39,219 nt of DNA. Origin: Clostridium thailandense. Its GTDB lineage: Bacteria > Bacillota > Clostridia > Clostridiales > Clostridiaceae. Of the stretch, positions 24,128-33,809 are shown piece after piece (position 1 is the first letter of the stretch; each line of letters starts with the position of its first letter). The notes beneath the pieces were generated by a model. The model saw nothing but the letters and a program-made list of their open reading frames with translations, was not told the origin of the DNA and did no database searches. Where the stretch lies: contig NZ_JAEEGC010000027.1 of NCBI RefSeq assembly GCF_019207025.1, positions 1-39,219 on the forward strand, given 5' to 3'. The translations under genes were made by a program, and so were the position numbers.

Positions 24128-25057
24128 ATGAGTATAAGTTTAACTATCAATGGTAAACAAACCAAGGTTAAAGAAGGCACTACAATTCTTGTAGCTGCAG
24201 CAGAACTTGGGTTTGATATTCCTACATTTTGTTATGACCCTTCCCTTGAGCTTTATGGAGGATGCAGAATCTGCGTGGTTGAGGTTGAAGGCGCAAGAAA
24301 TCTTGTAGCCTCTTGTACAACTCCAGTTTCTAATGGAATGGTTGTTCACACTGAAAGTGAAAAGGTAGTTGAAGCAAGAAGAAATATATTAAGACTTCTT
24401 CTTGCTAACCATCCGAATGACTGCCTGACTTGCCAAAAAGCTGGTTCATGCAAGCTTCAAGAATATGCTTATAAATACGTTGTAAATTTCCAGGATCACG
24501 ATGGTGAGAGGCACAATTATGCCATAGAAGACAAGAATCCATATATAGTACGAGATATGAACAAGTGCATACTTTGTGGAAAATGTGTGAGAAGCTGCAG
24601 TCAAGTAAGCGAAAGGCGAGTTCTTACCTTTGCCAATAGAGGAATTGCTACAAAGGTCGTTACCTCTTTCGATATTCCCTACGAAGACTCATCCTGTGTT
24701 CATTGCTACAGGTGTGTAACTGTATGTCCAGTTGGAGCCTTAATGGATAAAAGGGCTCTAGGTACAGGAAGGTCTTGGGACATTGAGACTAAAACTATAA
24801 CTTGTGCTTTCTGTGACAATGGCTGCAATTTTGAAGTTGGAATGAGGGGTAAAAAAGTTGTCTATGTTACTGCTAAAAGCCCTGACAAAGGCAGACCATT
24901 ATGCCTAAAGGGTAAGCTTGGAAATGAACTTAAATATCTTGATGATCCTAAAAAGCCGTATATTAAAAAAGATGGTAAATTCGTAGAGTCAACTTGGTCC
25001 GAAGCATTAGAATTAAATGAAATAGTCGAAAAGATTATATCCCTAGAAAAAAGATAG
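24128..25057 (+). CDS. Short iron-sulfur protein, N-terminal FdhA/NuoG-like (truncated paralogue or HylA-like)
   Basis: 309 residues, closely similar to the first third of the FDH that follows. [2Fe-2S] ligands Cys35, Cys46, Cys49, Cys63; a His/Cys cluster (HPNDCLTCQKAGSC); two [4Fe-4S] motifs (CILCGKCVRSC, CVHCYRCVTVCP); then the first [4Fe-4S] of the molybdopterin domain (CAFCDNGC... PLCLKG). It ends at about residue 309, just after STWSEALE where the FDH continues into the Mo domain, with an unrelated short tail. It may be a deliberate electron-transfer subunit or a partial gene duplicate; intact cluster motifs and an in-operon position (13 bases after the previous gene) favour a functional protein. 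Confidence 0.8.
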   Translation: MSISLTINGKQTKVKEGTTILVAAAELGFDIPTFCYDPSLELYGGCRICVVEVEGARNLVASCTTPVSNGMVVHTESEKVVEARRNILRLLLANHPNDCLTCQKAGSCKLQEYAYKYVVNFQDHDGERHNYAIEDKNPYIVRDMNKCILCGKCVRSCSQVSERRVLTFANRGIATKVVTSFDIPYEDSSCVHCYRCVTVCPVGALMDKRALGTGRSWDIETKTITCAFCDNGCNFEVGMRGKKVVYVTAKSPDKGRPLCLKGKLGNELKYLDDPKKPYIKKDGKFVESTWSEALELNEIVEKIISLEKR

Positions 25058-25264
25058 AAATATTTCTTTTAAGCAGATATCCCAAATCTGTGATTTTGTG
25101 ATAGTCGCTTACTCATCTGACGTAAGGAAGAGGAGTTTCATTTATGCTAAAGTAACTTAAATATTTAACAACTCAACTTTTTAGAGGACAGAGGACAATT
25201 GTCTTCTCATAAAAATTTTGTATGTGCGAAATTTGAGTTAACAATTTACTAGAAGGAGGAAAAA
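25058..25264 (+). other. Gap between the short FeS gene and fdhF
   Basis: 207 bases without a gene. It contains the palindrome GACAATTGTC near 25194-25203 and TTAAATATTTAACAA (25157-25171), whose right half fits the Rex operator TTAACAA while the left half is poor. A three-codon frame (ATG CTA AAG TAA) follows GAGGAG near 25131. The length of the gap suggests that fdhF may have its own control. Confidence 0.3.
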
Positions 25265-27991
25265 ATGATGGTTACACTAATTATTAACGACAAAAGTGTA
25301 ACAGTTCCAAAGGGTACCACAATTATGCAGGCTGCCCAAGGAATTGATATAGATATTCCTAACCTATGTTATGACAAAGATCTTACGATATTTGGCGGAT
25401 GTAGAATTTGTGTAGTTGAAGTTGAAGGTTCAAGAACTCTTGTTGCATCATGCTCAACAGAAGTAAAAGACGGAATGGTTGTTCAAACTGAATCTCCAAA
25501 GGTTATTGAGTCAAGAAGAAACATTCTAGATCTTCTTTTGGCTAATCATCCTATGGATTGTCTTACCTGTGAAAAGGTTGGTAAGTGCAAGCTTCAGGAA
25601 TACAGTTATCGTTATGATGTAAAAGGAACTACCTTTAAAAATGGTGCAAAAAAGAACCTTCCAATCGACAGTGAAAATCCTTGCTATGAAAGGAATCCAA
25701 ACAAATGCATTCTATGTGGAAAATGCGTAAATGTATGCAAGGAAATTCAAGTTAGTTCAGTAATTGATTTTACTGGAAGAGGTTTTGATACAAAAATAAC
25801 TACAGCTTTTGATAAGCCTATAAGCACTGATAACTGCCGACTCTGCGGACAGTGTGTTGAAATATGTCCAACGGGAGCACTTGTTCATAAACAATTAAAA
25901 GGAACTCGACCTTGGGAAATTAAAAAGGTTCGAACAACATGTCCTTTCTGCGGAACAGGCTGCACTTTCGATTTAAATGTAAAGAATGGAAAAGTAATTG
26001 GAGTAACCGCTACTGATGAAGCGGTTGTAAACGGGCGTTCACTTTGTGTTAAGGGACGTTATCATGCAGATTTCATGTATCATAAGGATAGAATAACAAC
26101 TCCACTTATAAAGAAAAATGGAAAATTTGCTCAGGCAACCTGGAAAGAGGCTCTAGACCTTGTGGGCAGTAAGTTCAAGGAAATAAAAGAAACCTTTGGC
26201 CCTAATGCCCTTGCCGGATTAAGCTCAGCACGCTGTGTAAATGAAGATAACTATATATTACAAAAATTATTTAGAGTTTCAATAGGTACCAATAATGTAG
26301 ACCACTGCGCCCGAACCTGACATGCTCCTACAGTTGCCGGTCTGGCAACTTCATTTGGAAGCGGAGCTATGACTAACTCTATTGGTGAAATAGAAGGTAA
26401 TGATGTACTATTTATAATAGGATCAAATACTACAGAAGCGCATCCTATAATCGGAAACAAAATGAAAAGAGCAGCTAGAAATGGTAAGAAACTTATTGTT
26501 ATAGATCCAAGACGTACAGAGATTGCTGATTATGCCACTTATTTCCTTCAGTTAAATCCTGGAACAGACGTTATATTGGTAAATGGACTTATTAATATAA
26601 TTATTGAAAACAACTGGCAAGCTACTGAGTATATCAAGGAAAGATGTGAAGGCTATGAAGAAATGGCTGAAAATGTTAAGAAATATCCTCCTGATTATGT
26701 CAGCAAAATGACTGGAATATCAGAGGATATGTTATATAAAGTTGCAAAACTTTATGCTACTACTGAAAAAGCGGGTATATTCTACACACTTGGTATAACT
26801 GAGCATACTCATGGTACTGACAATGTTATGAGCCTTGGAAACCTTGCGATGGTTACAGGTCATGTTGGTATCGAAAATGCTGGTGTTAATCCTTTAAGAG
26901 GACAAAACAATGTTCAAGGAGCATGTGATATGGCAGCCCTTCCAAACAACTTTCCTGGATACAAAAATGTTTTTGATCCTGTTGCTAATGAATTTTTCAG
27001 AAATGCATGGGGAGTTGAAAAGCTTGATGATAAAGTAGGTTTGAAGATTCCTGAAATGTTCCAAGCAGCTGTAGAAGGAAAGCTTAAAGGAATGTATATA
27101 ATGGGAGAAGATCCTGTTCTTACTGACCCTGATGCCAATCATGTAAAGCACGGATTGAAGTCTCTTGATTTTCTTGTTGTTCAAGATCTTTATATTTCAG
27201 AAACAGCAAAGCTTGCAGATGTATTCCTACCTGCTACCTGCTATGCTGAAAAGGATGGTACTTTCACTAATACTGAAAGAAGAGTTCAGAGGGTAAGAAA
27301 AGCTGTAGATGCTCCTGGTGAGTGTAGACTTGATTGGGAGATAGTTCAAGATATAGCCAACCGCATAAGTGACTATAAATTTAATTATAAATGTGTTGAA
27401 GACATTTGGAATGAAATTAGAGAAGTTGCTCCTAATTTTGCTGGTATATCTTATGATAGGATAGATAAGGATGGTATTCAATGGCCATGTCCAACAACTA
27501 GCCATCCTGGAACTAAGTTCCTTCACCAGGGAAAGTTTACACGTGGGCTAGGTAAGCTTCAAGCGATTGAATACAGACCTTCAGCAGAGACTCCTGATGA
27601 AGAGTACTCAATGCTGCTTAATACAGGTAGAATGCTATTTCATTATAATATTACCACTAGATTTTCAAAGACTCTTGATACTTTGAGACCACACGAACTT
27701 GCTCAAATCAACCCTGTTGATGCTGTAAAACTTGAGCTTAAAGAAGAAGATGAAATCAGAGTAACTTCAAGGAGAGGTTCTGTTGTTACAAAAGTTACGA
27801 TAACAGATAGAGTAAAGCCTGGGACTTTGTTTATGACTTTCCATTACTGGGAATCGCCTGTTAACGAACTTACAAATGGCGAAGGTGACCCTATAACAAA
27901 GACCGGAGAATATAAGATTGCAGGAATAAAGGTAGAAAAGGTTCCAAGTGGAACATTAGCTCAAGAAATGTCAGAAAGATTAAATGCTTAA
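25265..27991 (+). CDS. fdhF: Selenocysteine-containing formate dehydrogenase
   Basis: 908 residues when the in-frame TGA at 26318-26320 is read as selenocysteine (position 352). N-terminal NuoG-like region: [2Fe-2S] Cys35/46/49/63, DCLTCEKVGKC, and two [4Fe-4S] motifs (CILCGKCVNVC, CRLCGQCVEICP). The molybdopterin domain starts at Cys226 (CPFCGTGC). The active site reads HCART-U-HAPTVAGLA, as in FdhH-type enzymes, followed by GSNTTEAHPI and the C-terminal dinucleotide-binding domain (NTGRMLFHYN, LTNGEGDP). Frames on both sides of the TGA are collinear, so this is not a frameshift. It catalyses CO2/formate interconversion and, with the upstream NuoE/F-like proteins, probably couples to NAD(P) and ferredoxin. 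GGAGG precedes the start. Confidence 0.95.
26318..26349 (+). promoter_or_regulatory. Bacterial SECIS element directing Sec at UGA
   Basis: The UGA (26318-26320) is followed by the hairpin GTTGCC (26333-26338), loop GGTCT, GGCAAC (26344-26349). The loop starts with GG and is 18 bases after UGA, the same GGUCU loop and distance as I recall for the E. coli fdhF SECIS. It requires SelB and tRNA-Sec, which are not encoded in this window. Confidence 0.9.
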
Positions 27992-28007
27992 AAATAATTG
28001 AAATGTC

Positions 28008-28039
28008 GGGGTGAGAGACTAACTAAGGTCCTTCACCCC
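28008..28039 (+). terminator. Terminator after fdhF
   Basis: GGGGTGA (28008-28014) pairs with TCACCCC (28033-28039); an inner GAC/GTC pair is possible. It is followed by AACTTTATTTAC and lies 17 bases after the fdhF stop. Confidence 0.75.
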
Positions 28040-28145
28040 AACTTTATTTACAACAGTGTTATACAAAATAAATATTAAATTTTCCATAATTTTCTTCGAA
28101 TCTATCTTAGAACAGAAAAAAAGAGGTACAATTCTCCTTCTAATT

Positions 28146-28153
28146 CATACAAT
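28146..28153 (+). promoter_or_regulatory. Possible sporulation-type -10 before the spore enzyme
   Basis: CATACAAT, 37 bases upstream of the ATG at 28190, resembles the -10 of sigma-E/sigma-K promoters. The -35 part is not convincing. It fits the predicted spore role of the gene but is only a motif match. Confidence 0.25.
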
Positions 28154-28189
28154 AGTAATGGATAGATTCCGCACGTGAAAGGAGATATT

Positions 28190-29473
28190 ATGCAAATTCA
28201 TGTTGTTCAAGCAGGGCAATCTCTATTTGATATTGCACGAACATATAATTCAACAGTTGGTGCAATTGTGGGAGCAAATGAACTTCCAAATCCTAACCAG
28301 CTAGTAGTAGGTCAAGCGTTGGTAATTCCTATTATAGGAAGCTTCTATACGGTTCAACCAGGAGACAGTTTATACAGTATTGCAAAAAGCTTTGGAGTAA
28401 ATTATATGACTCTTGCGAGGATTAACGGAATATCACCCAACACTCCCCTCTCCGTTGGATTTAGATTATATATTCCTCCAACGCCCAGAAGAAGTGCAGA
28501 GATAAACGCATATGTAGAGCCAATAGCTGGAAGAGTTTCCCCTCAATTGGAACAGTCTGCTCGAAGCGCAGCACCACATTTAACTTACCTAGCACCTTTT
28601 AGCTTCCAGATTCAAAGGGATGGAACCTTAAAAGAGCCTCCTCTAAATAATTTTGAACGAATTGCAGAGAATAGCGGCGCAACTCTATTGATGGCAGTTA
28701 CTAATCTTGAGCAAGGTCAATTTAGTACAGATTTAGGAAGACTTATTCTAACAAACGAACAATTACAAAATACTCTACTTGACAATATAATCGCCACAGC
28801 AAAGCGACTTAACTTTAAAGATATACATTTCGATATGGAACATTTGCCTCGTGAACTAAGAGTAAGCTATAATGCTTTCTTAAGAAAAGCTAAAGCAAGA
28901 TTAAGTGCACAGGGTTTATTAATGTCTACTGCCTTGGCACCAAAAACAAGCTCAACACAAGTAGGTGAATGGTATGAAGCCCATGATTATAAGGTTCATG
29001 GGCAGGTTTCTGATTTCGTTGTCATAATGACCTATGAATGGGGCTACAGTGGCGGTCCGGCAATGCCCGTATCTCCACTGCCTCAAGTTAGACAGGTTAT
29101 TGAATATGCCTTAACAGAAATGCCTGGTTCCAAAATTATGATGGGACAAAACTTATATGGATATGATTGGACACTTCCTTTTGTACCAGGAAGTATTGCA
29201 AAGGCAATAAGTCCTCAGGATGCCATTCTACTCGCAGCAGATCATAATGTACCAATAAGCTATGATACTACTGCGCAAGCTCCTCATTTTGATTATACAG
29301 ATGAAAGTGGAAAACGTCATACTGTATGGTTTGAAGATGCTAGATCAATTCAAGCGAAATTTGACCTTGTAAAGGAACTTGGTCTCAGAGGCGTAAGTTA
29401 TTGGAAACTTGGGATTCCTTTCCCACAAAACTGGCTGCTGATCGAAAATAATTTTAATGTTGTGAAACGATAA
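28190..29473 (+). CDS. LysM-GH18 spore cortex-lytic enzyme, SleL/YaaH-like
   Basis: 427 residues. Two N-terminal LysM repeats (IHVVQAGQSLFDIARTY..., FYTVQPGDSLYSIAKSF...) are followed by a glycoside hydrolase 18 domain with the catalytic region DIHFDMEHLP and the C-terminal LGLRGVSYWKLG strand. This is the arrangement of SleL/YaaH, N-acetylglucosaminidases that cut cortex fragments during germination. There is no signal peptide, as in the Bacillus homologues that are deposited from the mother cell. ATG 28190 is chosen with AAGGAG 6 bases upstream; the GTG at 28175 precedes the ribosome site. Confidence 0.88.
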   Translation: MQIHVVQAGQSLFDIARTYNSTVGAIVGANELPNPNQLVVGQALVIPIIGSFYTVQPGDSLYSIAKSFGVNYMTLARINGISPNTPLSVGFRLYIPPTPRRSAEINAYVEPIAGRVSPQLEQSARSAAPHLTYLAPFSFQIQRDGTLKEPPLNNFERIAENSGATLLMAVTNLEQGQFSTDLGRLILTNEQLQNTLLDNIIATAKRLNFKDIHFDMEHLPRELRVSYNAFLRKAKARLSAQGLLMSTALAPKTSSTQVGEWYEAHDYKVHGQVSDFVVIMTYEWGYSGGPAMPVSPLPQVRQVIEYALTEMPGSKIMMGQNLYGYDWTLPFVPGSIAKAISPQDAILLAADHNVPISYDTTAQAPHFDYTDESGKRHTVWFEDARSIQAKFDLVKELGLRGVSYWKLGIPFPQNWLLIENNFNVVKR

Positions 29474-29559
29474 TTTATGAAACATTTCAAAGTCTTCATA
29501 ACCTTACGCTAGGAAATGTTATTTTCTCCACGTGTTTGTATTTTTATTAATTCCATTAC

Positions 29560-29600
29560 AAGGAAGGAAAATTAACGTGTACTTTTAATTTTCCTTCCTT
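29560..29600. terminator. Bidirectional terminator, 15-bp stem
   Basis: AAGGAAGGAAAATTA (29560-29574) pairs perfectly with TAATTTTCCTTCCTT (29586-29600), followed by TTGTTTATAG on the plus strand. It lies between the convergent SleL-like and esterase genes. Confidence 0.85.
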
Positions 29601-29622
29601 TGTTTATAGTTTATATATATTA

Positions 29623-30414
29623 TTAGCATCCATAAAATTTTAGATATTTTTCAATATTTAATTGTATATATCGAGCACTGTGATTACCAGAGAATACATG
29701 ATTTTGAGAATTTATCCCTTTTTCTTTTAATATTTTATGTAAAATTGAGCAGCCTTCATAAAATTTACCTTCGTCCTTATCCCCAGCATCAAGATAGACA
29801 TCAATACCAGAAGAAATATTATTATTTCTTGCAATATATATTGGATCATATTTTTCCCATGCACCCATGTCTTTATAATACGGCTTGTCTTCCTCTTCAA
29901 GTTTCAGCTCCAAAGCAGGCATATGTCCTCCTACTTTTGAAAACATATGCTGATGTCTTAGTGTATTGTGAAGAGCTACATACCCTCCAGCAGATGCCCC
30001 TCCTATATATCTTCCTCTTCTATCTTTTATAGTATTGAAAGTTTTATCCGTTAAAGGTACTATCTCTTTCATAAAGTAATCTTCATACATTCCTAAATTT
30101 ATGATTCTATTATTATCTTCAGAATCAATCATCTCCTTGCAGATTAAGGACGAGTTCACTCCCCTACTATTTTCAATTCTTGGACATGCAATTATCATGG
30201 GCTTAATTTTTCCATCTTTTATCATTCGATCAGCTTTAGTGTTTATCTCCATCTCAAACATTATATTTTCACTTCCACTTCTTCCATGTAGAAAATATAA
30301 TACAGGTAAAGGAGTGAGACTATTATAACCTTCAGGTAAATACACTAACATTGGCATTTCTTTACCAAGTATATTGCTATAAAAATTCACTTTTTCTATT
30401 TTTGATTTATTCAT
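29623..30414 (-). CDS. Esterase D/S-formylglutathione hydrolase-like esterase
   Basis: 263 residues, alpha/beta hydrolase of the putative-esterase family (PF00756-type). PVLYFLHGRSGSE is the oxyanion-hole region, GGASAGGYVALH contains the nucleophile serine, DAGDKDEGKF holds the likely acid, and the catalytic His is in FSGNHSARY. The substrate is unknown; members include enterochelin and feruloyl esterases. No signal peptide. GGGGTGG precedes the ATG. Confidence 0.8.
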   Translation of the reverse strand: MNKSKIEKVNFYSNILGKEMPMLVYLPEGYNSLTPLPVLYFLHGRSGSENIMFEMEINTKADRMIKDGKIKPMIIACPRIENSRGVNSSLICKEMIDSEDNNRIINLGMYEDYFMKEIVPLTDKTFNTIKDRRGRYIGGASAGGYVALHNTLRHQHMFSKVGGHMPALELKLEEEDKPYYKDMGAWEKYDPIYIARNNNISSGIDVYLDAGDKDEGKFYEGCSILHKILKEKGINSQNHVFSGNHSARYIQLNIEKYLKFYGC

Positions 30415-30595
30415 TTTTATACCACCCCATTTAAAATTTTGAGCTTAATTAGTAGAATAATTTTGCTGTTTACAATAGAACGTACTTGTATTATGATAAT
30501 TATATTTGCAATATAATTCAAGAATTGTATTGTTAAAATTCAGCATAATTTTAAAGAAACTAATTTCAAACAACAATAAGTTTTTTAAAATACTT

Positions 30596-30629
30596 AACTG
30601 CCCATTATTAATTAACCTACTGGGCAGTT
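30596..30629 (-). terminator. Terminator downstream of the second MBL-fold gene
   Basis: AACTGCCCA (30596-30604) pairs perfectly with TGGGCAGTT (30621-30629). On the minus strand it is followed by AAGTATTTT. The gap 30415-30759 contains no supported gene; a further inverted repeat CACTGTA/TACAGTG lies at 30677-30708. Confidence 0.6.
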
Positions 30630-30759
30630 GTACTAGAATTTATTAATCCCTTTATGCATATGTTATGATGTAAAGACACTGTAAAATTCAAATTTAAATA
30701 ATACAGTGCTTTATAATTTTAGAATGCGACTGTACTTTACTGAGAGTAAGGAATCATTG

Positions 30760-31500
30760 TTATAGGTCGTTTACCAATTCTGCTATACGTTTCTTGACAT
30801 CACCTTTATAGATACCTCCATGATAGCAAATTACTGTTTCAATATCATATTTCATTAATTTTTTTATGGATTTTATATTTAATTCATTATCAAAATTAAT
30901 ATCTTGGTCTGCTCTAACAAGCAAACCTTCTTTTACACTAAGGATATCTCCAGCAATTAGAATCTTCCACTGTTTAATGTATAAGCAAATATGTCCCGGT
31001 GTATGCCCCGGTGTATAAACAACTGTGATTCCTCCACAAAACGGTAGTTCCTGCCCATCAATTAACGTTTTATCTACATTTACTCTACTGTTTTCAAAAC
31101 CTGATTTTAATTTTTCATATATTATCTTCATATTATCAGGCAAATACTCCAATCTGTCTTTAAGCTTAGCAAGTTTAACAGGCTTTTTTTCACCGTTTAT
31201 ATATGCTTTTTCTTCCTCATGAGCAAAAACTTTAACCCTGCCAGGCAGCTCTTTCAAAATGTCAGAAACACTTCCAATGTGGTCAATATCTTGATGGGTT
31301 AAAATTACCATATTTAATTTGCTAAATGGTATACCTTCTTTCTCAAATGATTCGCGAATTTGATTTAACTGACCTGGAAATCCAGTATCAATCAAAACCA
31401 ATGAATCTTTATCCCAAATCAGTGTTGGATTAATGACACTCGCCATTCCCATTATATTAGCAGGTATTTCAAGCATATAAATTCCACTTTCAATTTTCAT
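30760..31500 (-). CDS. MBL-fold metallo-hydrolase
   Basis: 246 residues. Metal motif THQDIDHIG (second His replaced by Asp, as in many clostridial members), YTPGHTPGHICLY, and IAGDIL follow the glyoxalase-II-like order. C-terminal histidine in ICYHGGIY. Substrate unknown. GGAGGG precedes the ATG. It is upstream of the esterase on the same strand but 345 bases away, so co-transcription is doubtful. Confidence 0.82.
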   Translation of the reverse strand: MKIESGIYMLEIPANIMGMASVINPTLIWDKDSLVLIDTGFPGQLNQIRESFEKEGIPFSKLNMVILTHQDIDHIGSVSDILKELPGRVKVFAHEEEKAYINGEKKPVKLAKLKDRLEYLPDNMKIIYEKLKSGFENSRVNVDKTLIDGQELPFCGGITVVYTPGHTPGHICLYIKQWKILIAGDILSVKEGLLVRADQDINFDNELNIKSIKKLMKYDIETVICYHGGIYKGDVKKRIAELVNDL

Positions 31501-31610
31501 TTATTATTTCCCTCCACAAAATTAAAATAAATTAATTACTCTAAACTATAAAGCAAAAATAATTATTTTTGGACATCTTAATATTCTCCCCAATACTTTC
31601 TCTTTTCATT

Positions 31611-32381
31611 TTAAGACTTAATATTCTTAATTATATCTTTATAGGCATTAATATACACTCTAGTATCCATATCATAAGCCACACCGTCGAAACCCTCTTG
31701 AAAATATTTTTTTGCCGATTCTTTACTTCCTGCGTAAATTAGTGCAAATTTTCCTGATGATTTGCAAGCTTTTACAACACGATCAATAGCATTAACAACC
31801 ACCGGATCACTAAATTGTCCAGGTTTATTAAGTGAAATAGAAAGATCATAAGGACCTATAAAAATGCCATCTACTCCTTTAATTGCAGTAATTTCTTCAA
31901 TATGTTCTAGACAGCCTAATGTCTCACATTGTGGAATAATCATGGTATGACTATTACAAAAATCAAAATAATTATTAATATCTTCAGCAAAATCCTCAAA
32001 GCCAAATCCACCTGCACGAGTAGGAGCAAACCCACGCATTCCGACAGGATAATACTTTCCGTACTCAACCAATTTTCTAACCTCTTCCACTGAATTAATA
32101 CAAGGAATAATTAGAGCCTGGGCACCTATATCCAACATTTTCAAGACAGAAGGTCTTGTTGCATCCTTAATACGAACAAAAGGTGCAATTTTACGCAATT
32201 CAGCAGCACGAATAAAATCCATTGAACTTTCAACCTCAAAGGGACCATGCTCAGTGTCTATTATAAAAAAGTCAAGGCCTGCAAGTCCTAGACACTCCAC
32301 AGCAGTGGACCCTCCTAGTTCTAGGAAAGTTCCTAGAATTTTTTCACCATTTTCTAGTTTTTGTATTATTTCATTATTCAT
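31611..32381 (-). CDS. HpcH/HpaI-family class II aldolase
   Basis: 256 residues. Characteristic strands DFFIIDTEHGPFEVE (catalytic His), FVRIKDATRPSVLKMLDIGAQALIIPCINS (metal/phosphate region), MRGFAPTRAGGFG, PQCETLGCLEHIEEI (metal-binding Glu) and DGIFIGPYDLSISL. These enzymes cleave or form 4-hydroxy-2-oxo acids using a divalent metal and pyruvate. The natural substrate (for example 2-dehydro-3-deoxy-glucarate type) cannot be decided. It is alone on its transcript, not with the acid-sugar locus at 15-20 kb. GGGGGA precedes the ATG. Confidence 0.85.
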   Translation of the reverse strand: MNNEIIQKLENGEKILGTFLELGGSTAVECLGLAGLDFFIIDTEHGPFEVESSMDFIRAAELRKIAPFVRIKDATRPSVLKMLDIGAQALIIPCINSVEEVRKLVEYGKYYPVGMRGFAPTRAGGFGFEDFAEDINNYFDFCNSHTMIIPQCETLGCLEHIEEITAIKGVDGIFIGPYDLSISLNKPGQFSDPVVVNAIDRVVKACKSSGKFALIYAGSKESAKKYFQEGFDGVAYDMDTRVYINAYKDIIKNIKS

Positions 32382-32647
32382 TTGTATTCCCCCTATTTAA
32401 ACCTATTAATATTTTCACATTTTAGATATAATTTGAGTATTACAACCTTTACCTTATTGTACTAAATTGGAAATACCTGTGTCAAAATTTAATATATTTT
32501 ACAATATTGAAATTCTCATGCTATAAATGTGAATTTTTTATTAACATTATTCGTTTAATTCTTAATTCGTTAACAAATATATTAAAATATTGTAACAATA
32601 CTTTTGTATAATAATAAAGAAATATTATTATGCAAAGGAAGTTTCAT

Positions 32648-33640
32648 ATGAATTTAGAAAAACGTAGAAATTATTATTTTGACAACTTAAAATTATTATT
32701 AATTATTTTGGTAGTTATGGGACATGTTATAGAGCCCCTAATTGATTCAAATAAAAATATTAAAGCAGCATATATGTTTATATATGCCTTTCATATGCCT
32801 CTTTTTGTTTTTGTTTCGGGATACTTTTCCAAAAACATAAATGATAATAAAAAATTTTTTTTCAAAATAAACAATATTCTTGTACCATATATTATTTTTC
32901 AACTGCTATATTCCATATTCAATATATATGTACTTAAAACACAAGATTTTGAAGTTACTCTCATCTATCCGTATTGGACTATGTGGTATCTTCTTTCACT
33001 TTTTACTTGGAGTATAACACTTCCGTATTTCTCCAAAATAAAATATTCAGTATTAATAGTATTTGTTATTTCTATAATAAGTGGATACGATAATAATATT
33101 GGGTACTATTTAAGCTTATCAAGAACCATAACATTTTTTCCATATTTTTTAATGGGATACTTTTGCAAACAGGAATACATGGATATTATAAGAGTACATA
33201 TTAAAAAAGTACATGCACTATTGGGGGTATTAACAGTTTCGTTACTTATATATTTAATGAATTCTAAAATTGACTATAGATGGTTTTATGGTAGTTATCC
33301 ATACTCACAATTAGATGGCTTTGGCTGTCCTAAATTTATAATAGATATATTAACGTATATACTAGCAATAATCACATCTGTTTGTGTGTTAGCTTTAATT
33401 CCAAATAAAAAATTAATTTTTACAAAGTTAGGTTCAAGAACTATGAGTGTATATATATTTCACGGATTTATTGTTAAGTTATTAGTTAAATATAACTTTT
33501 TTAATTATATAGATTCTTTTACAAGTAAAATATTCATTATGTTAATTTCATTGTTTATAGTTGTGATACTTTCTTCCAAAAAGATAAATGAAATTGCTAA
33601 TATGATAATTTACCCTAAAATATTGAAGCAGGTAAGCTAA
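32648..33640 (+). CDS. Membrane acyltransferase (acyltransferase 3/NolL-like)
   Basis: 330 residues with about ten membrane segments. The N-terminus RRNYYFDNLKLLLIILVVMGHVIEPLI carries the family His in TM1; FHMPLFVFVSGYFSKN and PYWTMWYLLSLFTWSITLPYF are standard features of the acyltransferase-3/fucose 4-O-acetylase-like group that O-acetylates sugars on surface polysaccharides. ATG 32648 has AAAGGAAG about 8 bases upstream; the ATG at 32630 lies before it. The next gene is in the same direction. The acceptor is unknown. Confidence 0.82.
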   Translation: MNLEKRRNYYFDNLKLLLIILVVMGHVIEPLIDSNKNIKAAYMFIYAFHMPLFVFVSGYFSKNINDNKKFFFKINNILVPYIIFQLLYSIFNIYVLKTQDFEVTLIYPYWTMWYLLSLFTWSITLPYFSKIKYSVLIVFVISIISGYDNNIGYYLSLSRTITFFPYFLMGYFCKQEYMDIIRVHIKKVHALLGVLTVSLLIYLMNSKIDYRWFYGSYPYSQLDGFGCPKFIIDILTYILAIITSVCVLALIPNKKLIFTKLGSRTMSVYIFHGFIVKLLVKYNFFNYIDSFTSKIFIMLISLFIVVILSSKKINEIANMIIYPKILKQVS

Positions 33641-33809
33641 GGTTTATTATCTAAAAATTGTCCATTGAAATTCTATAAGAGCATAGATTAATAATTTAAA
33701 ACCCCTAGGAATCATTGCGAAACTTTCTAATCATTTATCAAAATAAAGCAAATAATTCTTATTCAGCATATTATGATTAGAAATAATGTAATTCATTGGG
33801 GGGAATCAA

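Noticed and set aside
26318..26320. Premature stop splitting the formate dehydrogenase
   Set aside because: The same reading frame continues on both sides, the context is the FDH active site, and a SECIS hairpin follows; it is selenocysteine, not a nonsense mutation.
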